Shown piece by piece: positions 25,156-30,903 of a stretch of 33,208 nt of DNA. Source of the DNA: Fidelibacterota bacterium CG1_02_48_14 (GTDB taxonomy: Bacteria > Fidelibacterota > UBA8477). The stretch is taken from contig MNWS01000016.1 in assembly GCA_001872685.1 (NCBI GenBank), positions 1 through 33,208 of the forward strand, given 5' to 3'. The notes beneath the pieces are model-generated. The model searched no databases. It worked only from the letters and a program-made list of their open reading frames with translations, and had not been told where the DNA came from. Position 1 is the first letter of the stretch. The number at the start of each line of letters is the position of its first letter. The position numbers and the translations under genes were made by a program.

Positions 25156-26016
25156 TTAAAAAAAGCGATGGAGAATCGGCTCCAGGTTTTGCCGGGTAGT
25201 CGCGGGAATGTCTTCCAAAGCGGTCATGAGTGCGCCATCCAGGCTGTGATGACTGGGAAAATCAGCTTGCTGCGGATCGAAAATCTCCAGAAAGCGGGAT
25301 ACCAATTTTCTGGCATTAGCACCGTTGGCTTGCAGGTTTTTCACCACCATCTCTACGGAAACGGCATCGTGATGGGGGTGCCAGGCATCGAAGTCAGTCA
25401 CCATGGCGATAGGTGCGTAGGCGATTTCGGCTTCCCGGCAGAGCTTTGCTTCGGATAAGCTGGTCATGCCGATGACATCCGCGTCCCAACTCTTGTACAA
25501 TCTTGATTCTGCAAGGGTTGAGAATGCTGGTCCGGCCATATTGACGTAGGTACCGCCCAATTGATGTTTCAACCCAAGTTCGATAGCGCATTGGGCTAAA
25601 ATCTTTGACAGGCTTGGTTCAGTCGGATAGGCAAAACCCACGCGGGCTACCAAGCCATTACCGAAAAAAGTCTGGACCAAACGAGTGCGATCGATGAACT
25701 GGTCCACGAAAACCATGGTCTGGGGTGGGAGTGCTTCTTTAAAACTACCCACAGCGCTCACACCAATAAGCCATTTCACACCCATCATTTTCATGGCCAT
25801 GATATTGGCGCGATGATTCAGTTCCGTGGGAAGCAAATGATGGTTTTCACCATGCCGGGGCAGGAAGACCACCTCTTTTTCGCCCGATTTCAGAATTTTC
25901 AGGGGTGCAGAGGGCTCACCGAAAGCGGTGGTAATCGTTTTTTCGTCAACTTTTTCAAATCCGGGTAGCTCATACAATCCGGTGCCGCCAATGATACCGA
26001 TGCGCTGGTCATGCAT
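25156..26016 (-). CDS. mtnP: S-methyl-5'-thioadenosine phosphorylase
   Basis: A 286-residue purine-nucleoside-phosphorylase-fold enzyme that phosphorolyses methylthioadenosine, a by-product of polyamine synthesis and other SAM uses, to adenine and methylthioribose 1-phosphate. Motifs: IGIIGGTGLYELPGF at the N-terminus, FLPRHGENHHLLPTELNHRANI, the SAVGSFKE segment, the YVNMAGPAFSTLAESRLY substrate loop and MVTDFDAWH. Length is typical of MTAP (270-290). It heads the long minus-strand run, with a promoter at 26104-26133. Together with metK and ahcY it shows a eukaryote/archaea-style MTAP plus SAHH route rather than Pfs (MTAN). Confidence 0.94.
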   Translation of the reverse strand: MHDQRIGIIGGTGLYELPGFEKVDEKTITTAFGEPSAPLKILKSGEKEVVFLPRHGENHHLLPTELNHRANIMAMKMMGVKWLIGVSAVGSFKEALPPQTMVFVDQFIDRTRLVQTFFGNGLVARVGFAYPTEPSLSKILAQCAIELGLKHQLGGTYVNMAGPAFSTLAESRLYKSWDADVIGMTSLSEAKLCREAEIAYAPIAMVTDFDAWHPHHDAVSVEMVVKNLQANGANARKLVSRFLEIFDPQQADFPSHHSLDGALMTALEDIPATTRQNLEPILHRFF

Positions 26017-26103
26017 TTAGATTAACACTCTCATTCTTAAGCAGTTACGCCGTCCATTTTCCGTCAGAAAGCGCTTGTTTCCACTCATCTTAAAAAGCCC
26101 ACG

Positions 26104-26133
26104 AATATAAACGCCGGCCATGACCAATGTCAA
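26104..26133 (-). promoter_or_regulatory. Probable promoter for mtnP and the downstream run
   Basis: On the minus strand TTGACA (26128-26133) is followed by TATATT (26104-26109) with an 18-nt spacer, or TTATAT with 17. This is the best consensus promoter in the window. The implied leader before the mtnP ATG is about 80 nt and holds a near-direct repeat (TTAAGATGAGTGG / TTAAGAATGAGAGTG). Confidence 0.65.
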
Positions 26134-26227
26134 CGCGTTCAGACTGAATATCTGATGTGAAGTCGGGCGGTTGAATCAATCGAAGTCATTGATAAGGCGT
26201 ACTATTTTCGATGTACCACAAAACAAA

Positions 26228-26265
26228 GCAGGGACGAGGATTATCAATCTATCCAACGTCCCTGC
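26228..26265 (-). terminator. Intrinsic terminator of the crp-lipoprotein-DUF2214 unit
   Basis: GCAGGGACG (26228-26236) and CGTCCCTGC (26257-26265) form a perfect 9-bp GC-rich stem with a 20-nt loop. On the minus strand it is followed by TTTGTTTTG. It lies 35 nt past the end of the DUF2214 pseudogene. Confidence 0.8.
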
Positions 26266-26299
26266 GCAATTAAAAATGCGACAGAATTCGTGCTGTAAA

Positions 26300-26754
26300 T
26301 CAAAACCTCATCCCATTGGCTGTTAGAATAGCCAGAAAGAGAATGAGTAGGAGCAAGACCAGTTCAATTCTCAGGATGAATTGGATCCATGTCGCTTCAG
26401 GCAATGGTTGTGACAATTCAGTTTTGGTTTTTCTCAGTTTCAGGAAGCTTTTCGTTGGATAAATCGACAATAAAATAACCAAGATTAAGAGACCCATTTT
26501 AATGAGAAAAAGCGGATGGGAGAGATAATAAATTACTCATTCCCAAAATAGAATAATCGTAAGAGTCCGGTAACTACCGTCAGGACTGCAAAAGCCCCAA
26601 AGCTCAAGTCAATCTTGACAACCTTGGTCAGACTGAAAAAAGTGAGGGCCGACGACTCGCGAATAATCAGTACTTCCAATATCAGGCAAACGAAAATACC
26701 AATGATCGTCAGGATGTGAAGTGTCGGCGTGAATGAGTACAGCCACATGATCAA
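26300..26754 (-). pseudogene. DUF2214 family membrane protein, frameshifted
   Basis: Two ORFs on the minus strand (26533-26754, 73 aa; 26300-26497, 65 aa) are the halves of one four-helix DUF2214-type protein. The first ends GLLRLFYFGNE then stop. In another frame, translation from 26536 reads VIYYLSHPLFLIKMGLLIL and runs without a stop into the second ORF, exactly the expected continuation. The missing piece is about one nucleotide near 26536-26540 (the string AATGAGTAATT). Repaired length would be about 150 residues, normal for the family. The start overlaps the lipoprotein stop (4 nt), so it was translationally coupled. Function of DUF2214 is unknown. The break may be a real mutation or a sequencing/assembly error; the flanking residues are well conserved, which suggests it is recent. 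Confidence 0.85.
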
Positions 26755-27380
26755 TTAAACCGGGTCGGTGCAGATTCGTGGGTAACTGGCCGGAAAATTT
26801 GAGCGGTTTCTTCGATTTTGATAAAAGGTATTTCCAAACTGCCCTTGAGTTTGAACAGCTCAACCGTTTCCATCAACAATCCTTCTTCGTATTTGTAGTG
26901 CTGTGTAATGCGGAATGTATTGTAGGGTGCATATAAACTGATACCCTCTGCAGCAAACTGTAGTGTCTGTTCGCGGAATTCTTTATCTGATGTTCCGGCT
27001 CCTGATCCGAGTGTGGATTTGAGGGTTGAAACGATATTTCCGTCTACCTCCTGAAAGTTAAGACCGAAAAACATCGTTTGCTCCCGGGGGCCAGATTTGC
27101 CATCGTAATCGGGATGGATGCGATGCATGTTTTTCACTGACTTCCACGCATTGCCATATCGTCTTTGAACCACTTCAAAGGAGTAATCATTGGATTCACT
27201 CCGTTCATATTGACCATTTACATAAGTGTAAGCCTGACCCCCACCCACCCAAACGATGCTGTAATTGTCTGTTGTTGAGAGCAAAGTTTTACTTTCCGGG
27301 ATGATACTCTGCCCTGTGGAGCTACAAGAGGAAAGTGCCAAAGCTGCAATGAAAGTCATTAAAACTGTGAGTCTTCGCAT
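26751..27380 (-). CDS. Putative lipoprotein of unknown function
   Basis: A 209-residue exported protein with a clear lipoprotein signal peptide (VLMTFIAALALSSC; cysteine about residue 19). I do not recognise the family. The mature part has a beta-rich region with YSIVWVGGGQAYTYVNGQY, a basic central segment, and a C-terminal part with EEGLLMETVELFKLKGSLEIPF. No enzymatic motif is visible. Its start follows the Crp/Fnr-type gene by 90 nt that holds a palindrome, and its stop overlaps the start of the DUF2214 gene, so it sits in the middle of a three-gene module. GGTAGA about 7 nt before the ATG may act as a ribosome-binding site. Confidence 0.75.
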   Translation of the reverse strand: MRRLTVLMTFIAALALSSCSSTGQSIIPESKTLLSTTDNYSIVWVGGGQAYTYVNGQYERSESNDYSFEVVQRRYGNAWKSVKNMHRIHPDYDGKSGPREQTMFFGLNFQEVDGNIVSTLKSTLGSGAGTSDKEFREQTLQFAAEGISLYAPYNTFRITQHYKYEEGLLMETVELFKLKGSLEIPFIKIEETAQIFRPVTHESAPTRFN

Positions 27381-27412
27381 GATGATCTACCTTTTTCGTT
27401 AACGGTTAATTT

Positions 27413-27466
27413 GTCGTTTTTTTTCACGACATACGGTAGATCGCCGAACCCATCAATCAATTGATG
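27413..27466 (-). promoter_or_regulatory. Palindromes between the Crp-like gene and the lipoprotein gene
   Basis: CATCAA-TCAA-TTGATG (27451-27466) is a perfect inverted repeat just after the regulator's stop. A hairpin GTCGT/ACGAC (27413-27417 and 27426-27430) with a T/A-rich loop follows. The first resembles an FNR-type half-site arrangement but with the arms swapped (ATCAA-N4-TTGAT). It is a candidate operator for the lipoprotein-DUF2214 pair. Confidence 0.35.
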
Positions 27467-27470
27467 TATG

Positions 27471-28061
27471 TTAATATTTAGCGGATTTTGTGGAGATTTC
27501 TTTGCGGATGCGACTGAGACTTTCCGGTTCGATTCCGAGATAGGAAGCCAAGTGAAAGAGCGGGATGCGTTGAATAAAGCGAGGATAATCTTTCTGCATT
27601 TGGAGATAGCGGTCTCGAGCGGAAAGAAACAAAAAAGACTCAAATCGATTCGTCGCTGTGGCATAAGCGCTTTCAGCAATGATCCGACCAAAGCGTTCCC
27701 AGTTTTTTGACTGGTCATAGGCAGCTTGAAGTGACTGGGAGTCAAAGGTTAGCAACTCACAATCCTCCAACGCTTGGATGAAGTAGCGGCTGGGTCGCTG
27801 TTTCAAAAAGTCCAGATAGGAGACTGCGTAGTCACCTTCTAAAAAGAAGTGATTGTTGATCTCCTTCCCATCCGACAGGTAGTAAAGGCGCAGGTTGCCT
27901 TTTTCTACAAAAGCAATGGAATTGACTGACTGTCCCTCTTTTAGAAGGTGCTCATGCTTTTTTAATAAACGACGATTAAGGTAAGGCAGGAATAAGGCAC
28001 ACTCATTTTCAGAGAAATCCGTGATTTTGCGTATCTGTATCTTGAAATTATTGAGATCCAT
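27471..28061 (-). CDS. Crp/Fnr family transcriptional regulator
   Basis: A 196-residue regulator with an N-terminal cyclic-nucleotide-binding-type beta-roll (about 15-120, with LLKEGQSVNSIAFVEKGNLRLYYLSDG) and a linker helix. The C-terminal helix-turn-helix (about 160-190) contains FHLASYLGIEPESLSRIRKEI, a classic Crp recognition helix. The FNR four-cysteine cluster is absent, so iron-sulfur oxygen sensing is unlikely. The cAMP-binding arginine/serine pocket is not recognisable, so the ligand is unknown. Such short Crp-like proteins are abundant in Bacteroidota-type genomes. It probably controls the lipoprotein-DUF2214 genes just downstream. An inverted repeat TTCAG-TCG-CTGAA (28082-28094), about 20 nt before its ATG, could be an autoregulatory site. 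Confidence 0.92.
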   Translation of the reverse strand: MDLNNFKIQIRKITDFSENECALFLPYLNRRLLKKHEHLLKEGQSVNSIAFVEKGNLRLYYLSDGKEINNHFFLEGDYAVSYLDFLKQRPSRYFIQALEDCELLTFDSQSLQAAYDQSKNWERFGRIIAESAYATATNRFESFLFLSARDRYLQMQKDYPRFIQRIPLFHLASYLGIEPESLSRIRKEISTKSAKY

Positions 28062-28220
28062 AACTCTTATTAATATCGTGTTTCAGTCGCTGAAGTATTG
28101 ACCATTTTGGTTATTCAAACGGCGAAAAGTTTAATCATTTGCCCAATGAAATCAACGATAATCGAAAATGCTCTCATCGATGAAAACACCTTAATTCAAA
28201 CCTGATGACCTACAATCCTA

Positions 28221-28254
28221 AAAAACAGAAGCCCCACATTTCGGCGGGGCTTTT
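28221..28254 (-). terminator. Intrinsic terminator of htrA (bidirectional)
   Basis: AAGCCCC (28229-28235) and GGGGCTT (28246-28252) form a GC-rich stem. On the minus strand TCTGTTTTTT follows; on the plus strand it is followed by TTTT. It lies 26 nt beyond the htrA stop. Confidence 0.8.
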
Positions 28255-28279
28255 AGGTGTCTGAATTTTAAATGTCTGC

Positions 28280-29725
28280 TTACTTTTCCGGAATCGTCAA
28301 CGCCACGAAAAAGTTTTCCCCTTCCCGCTGCATGAGAAATAACACGGTATCCCCGGATTTGTAGCCGGATAATGCGCGCTGGTAATCTTTCGTTGATGCA
28401 ACGGCATCCAGTTTTCTGACTGTCGGACCCATTTTTTCAATGAGCATGCCGACCTGGACATTTTTCTGCTGAGCTTCGCTTCCGGGCATCACGCTGGTTA
28501 CCAAAACACCCCTGCTGTCCTTGTCAAGTCCGTAGCGACTCACCTCTTTGGGCTCAAGATTTTGAACCTGCATTCCCAATGTCTCATCATTTTGTTGACG
28601 GGTGTCCGCTGCCAGGTTGTACTCCTCTGGGAATTCAGCCAGCTTGACTTTGATTTCCTTTTGTTTGCCCTCACGCAGCACCGTCAGAGTCACTTTATCT
28701 TCCGGATGTTTGGCTGCGATCAGGTTCATCAGGGTACGAGAATTTTTAACCGCCTCATTGTTCACTTTGAGAACCACATCCCCAACTGCCAGATCCGCAT
28801 TAGCCGCCGGACTGTCCTTTACAATTTCCCCGACCAATGCGCCATAAGCACGTTCAAGCTCCAGCGTCTTGGCCATGGCTTCATCGACATTTTGAATTTT
28901 CACACCCAGCCAGGCTCTGACGACTTTGCCTTTGGTACGGAGGTCACTCGTCACCCGATTGACCATCGTCACCGGAATAGCGAACCCTATCCCTTGATAC
29001 CCGCCACTTCTGGAAGCAATAGCGGTGTTAATGCCAACCAGTTCGCCATCCAGATTCACCAGCGGACCACCTGAATTTCCCGGATTAATGGCTGCATCAG
29101 TCTGGATAAAATTCTCATAATCCACCAGACCAACGGAGGAGCGCCCAATGGCACTGACAATACCTTGGGTAACCGTATGCGACAATTCGCTGCCGAAGGG
29201 GCTACCGATGGCGAGGACCCATTCGCCCACTCTCAACTTGTCAGAATTTCCAAGTTTAATGGGTTTTAGTTTCATCCCTTTCGCATCAATTTTTATGAGG
29301 GCGACATCGCTTTTGGGGTCCGTCCCTACAATTTCAGCATCCACAATTTTGCCTTCAAAAAATTGAACCTTAATATTTTCACCCTTTTCGATCACATGGT
29401 TATTTGTAACGATATAGCCGTCTGCATCAATGATTACGCCTGAACCAAGGCTGGTCGTTTTTAATTCACGGTTATTATCGGGTCCCCAAAACCAATAGAA
29501 TGGACTATCCTGGCTTGGGCCACGACCATCTCGATTGGATAACGCGGGGTGTTTCATCATGTGCTCACTGGTAATCGTTACGACAGAAGGTTGGACCTGC
29601 CCGGCGATTTGTGCGAAAGCATCACTGAGTGCTTTAGCCATATTGAGACCATCCGCATGTGCCAGCGATAATGTTGTAAAAAGCAAGCCAGCCACTAGTG
29701 CGAGGTGAGAATTGAATCGTTTCAT
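28280..29725 (-). CDS. DegP/HtrA family periplasmic serine protease
   Basis: A 481-residue Do-type protease for quality control of misfolded envelope proteins. A signal peptide (HLALVAGLLFTTLSLAHA) is followed by a trypsin-like domain with the catalytic triad H110 (TNNHVI), D140 (KSDVALI) and S218 (NPGNSGGP). Two PDZ domains follow, about 255-345 (VRAWLGVKIQNVDEAMA) and 380-475 (LGMQVQNLEPKEVSRYG, then GVLVTSVMPGSEA). The loop before H110 contains SQDSPFYWFWG, similar to the LA loop of Do proteases. Length and architecture match DegP/MucD rather than single-PDZ DegS. A GGAGC ribosome-binding site lies 8 nt before the ATG. No sigma-E-type promoter was recognisable. It stands alone between a terminator and a repeat-rich gap. 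Confidence 0.95.
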   Translation of the reverse strand: MKRFNSHLALVAGLLFTTLSLAHADGLNMAKALSDAFAQIAGQVQPSVVTITSEHMMKHPALSNRDGRGPSQDSPFYWFWGPDNNRELKTTSLGSGVIIDADGYIVTNNHVIEKGENIKVQFFEGKIVDAEIVGTDPKSDVALIKIDAKGMKLKPIKLGNSDKLRVGEWVLAIGSPFGSELSHTVTQGIVSAIGRSSVGLVDYENFIQTDAAINPGNSGGPLVNLDGELVGINTAIASRSGGYQGIGFAIPVTMVNRVTSDLRTKGKVVRAWLGVKIQNVDEAMAKTLELERAYGALVGEIVKDSPAANADLAVGDVVLKVNNEAVKNSRTLMNLIAAKHPEDKVTLTVLREGKQKEIKVKLAEFPEEYNLAADTRQQNDETLGMQVQNLEPKEVSRYGLDKDSRGVLVTSVMPGSEAQQKNVQVGMLIEKMGPTVRKLDAVASTKDYQRALSGYKSGDTVLFLMQREGENFFVALTIPEK

Positions 29726-29954
29726 TTATTGTGCTCCATTGTTGTTTTTCATACACGCTTTAATGCGAACGGATGGTAAAGGTTCACCCATTAAAAAACA
29801 AGAGACGGTCTGGAAAAAAGCGGCTTCCATGAGCGTCAAAATGCAGTCGTGGTTTTCATTGTCACGGGCTTTTGCGGGCGGATAGCAGAAAATAACAAAG
29901 TGGGGGTTTTCCAGGGGGGTCCTGTGGACCTACGAGGTAGCCGCCAACTCTTCC

Positions 29955-30235
29955 GTTCTTTTTTCTTGATCCGTCAGTAGCCGGAGGCACTAAAAAAGAA
30001 CCAAAAAATCAAGTCTGTAAAATCTTTCACCGATGTCGTTCAGCGCTTCCGCTACAGCAATTCGAACTCAGTCCCTAGCCGGACTTCAAACATGAATTGC
30101 TGTTTACGCTGCGGCGCTTCCGACTCTACCAGGAAAGATTTTAATGACGGGTTGAAACCGGCAGGTACGGTTTTTTTCTGTTACCACGAACACTTCGTCT
30201 GAGCCGGACAGTCGGGTTGTGAATAATAGGCAACC
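29955..30235 (-). repeat. Dispersed intergenic repeat, copy 2
   Basis: Read on the minus strand it starts with block B (30235-30180; GTTGCC/GGTAAC arms and TGTCCGGCTCAGACG), passes through a nested palindrome (30142-30019), and ends with block A (30018-29955). Block A here has perfect 10-bp arms, GTTCTTTTTT (29955-29964) and AAAAAAGAAC (29992-30001). Blocks A and B both match copy 1 at 992-1108, but in the opposite order. Confidence 0.7.
30019..30142. repeat. Nested long imperfect palindrome
   Basis: Arms pair from outside to inside: AAAATCTTTC (30019-30028) with GAAAGATTTT (30133-30142); GTCG (30035) with CGAC (30121); AGCGC (30042) with GCGCT (30114); ACAGCAATTC (30054-30063) with GAATTGCTGT (30094-30103); and GTCC with GGAC in the apical loop. 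It could be a MITE-like sequence or a structured RNA. Confidence 0.7.
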
Positions 30236-30246
30236 AGAATGAGACA

Positions 30247-30258
30247 GGGCTTTAGCCC
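30247..30258. repeat. Short GGGCT/AGCCC hairpin
   Basis: GGGCT-TT-AGCCC. Its design (short GC arms around a 2-nt loop) is like the palindromes flanking the transposase at the other end of the window, but the sequence differs. Confidence 0.35.
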
Positions 30259-30298
30259 CGGCGAGCTGTTCGTGAGGTCAGGGTTAAAAATCGACTAA

Positions 30299-30330
30299 AT
30301 AAAAAAACCCGCTGAGTAAAAACTAGCGGG
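30299..30330 (-). terminator. Intrinsic terminator of the small secreted-protein gene
   Basis: CCCGCT (30308-30313) and AGCGGG (30325-30330) form the stem with an 11-nt loop. On the minus strand it is followed by TTTTTTTATT. It lies 32 nt beyond the stop at 30362. Confidence 0.85.
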
Positions 30331-30361
30331 CTTTTAAATTTCGTAAACTTGCAAGAATGAT

Positions 30362-30760
30362 CTATTTAAACATTGCCTTGATTGAGCCCCACGTGTGTTT
30401 GGCACTGGAAATTTGGGATTCGATTGTAATCACACCGGAGTATTCGATGCTGCCATTTGCGTTGACAATTTTCAAACGGTAGTAATAGACACGGCCGGAT
30501 AATTTGGCGAAAACCGAATCATCCACATAGGTATAACCCGTGTTACTTCCCCGGGCATCCAAAAATCCCAAGCGATTGAAGGTCTGTCCATCCATGCTGC
30601 GTTGAATTTCATAACCCTGCAGGTTTTGCTCAGCGACACTGGTCCACTGAATGACAACCCGTGAGGTTTCAGAATAACCGCTAAAATCAATGATGGTTGC
30701 GCTACCGAACAGGCTGGCGATCATCAAGCAGTTCAATCCAATTGTGAGCAGGTTTTTCAT
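30362..30760 (-). CDS. Small secreted protein with one fibronectin-III-like domain
   Basis: A roughly 132-residue exported protein from the ATG at 30760 (MKNLLTIGLNCLMIASLFGSA signal peptide). The ORF track extends 10 codons upstream to a TTG, which is less likely. The mature protein is one beta-sandwich: VVIQWTSVAEQNLQGYEIQRS near the start and YYYRLKIVNANGSIEYSGVI near the end. This is the Fn3-like domain that in FCB secreted proteins usually stands just before a type-IX C-terminal tag. Here the tag is missing and the chain ends after a short basic tail (KHTWGSIKAMFK). Its function is unknown. It lies 144 nt downstream of a tagged secreted protein, on the same strand, with a hairpin between. 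Its own terminator follows. Confidence 0.72.
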   Translation of the reverse strand: MKNLLTIGLNCLMIASLFGSATIIDFSGYSETSRVVIQWTSVAEQNLQGYEIQRSMDGQTFNRLGFLDARGSNTGYTYVDDSVFAKLSGRVYYYRLKIVNANGSIEYSGVITIESQISSAKHTWGSIKAMFK

Positions 30761-30842
30761 AGGCGGAAGGTAGATTTTTCCATTTTTCAAGTCAACATTT
30801 AAAGCAAGTCATTGATTTAAGTCATACTTACCAGACGAATCA

Positions 30843-30867
30843 AAGCCCCCTCACGCTGAGGGGGCTT
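30843..30867 (-). terminator. Hairpin after the large secreted-protein gene
   Basis: AAGCCCCCTC (30843-30852) and GAGGGGGCTT (30858-30867) form a perfect 10-bp GC-rich stem with a 5-nt loop, 37 nt past the stop at 30904. The T-run on the minus strand is short (TTTGATT), so termination may be partial. Confidence 0.65.
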
Positions 30868-30903
30868 CAATCCTTCTTTAAGAGCGTAAACCGCCAGGGT
30901 TTA

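Larger units (their letters stand above)
29726..30361. other. 636-nt gene-free stretch with structured repeats
   Basis: No credible ORF, tRNA or small protein is visible. The part next to htrA (29726-29940) should hold its promoter, but I found no convincing -35/-10 pair. It contains a small GGTCC-TGT-GGACC hairpin (29918-29930). From 29955 onward the sequence is built of hairpins and repeat blocks, listed separately, and it ends with the terminator of the small secreted-protein gene. Confidence 0.6.

Noticed and set aside
26170-26192. FNR-like box (ATCAAT...ATTGAT)
   Set aside because: The arms are in the wrong order and spacing for the TTGAT-N4-ATCAA consensus, and it lies between a terminator and the mtnP promoter rather than near a start.
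26530-26545. Programmed frameshift in the DUF2214 gene
   Set aside because: No canonical slippery heptamer is in frame, and the shifted frame is closed by a TGA just before the join, leaving only one codon for a slip.
29726-30361. tRNA or CRISPR array in the long gap
   Set aside because: No cloverleaf or GTTCRA-type T-arm, and no regularly spaced direct repeats; the repeats present are inverted.
30786-30824. Three AAGTCA direct repeats upstream of the small secreted-protein gene
   Set aside because: Spacings of 17 and 13 nt are irregular and the motif is short; it could be chance in AT-rich sequence.
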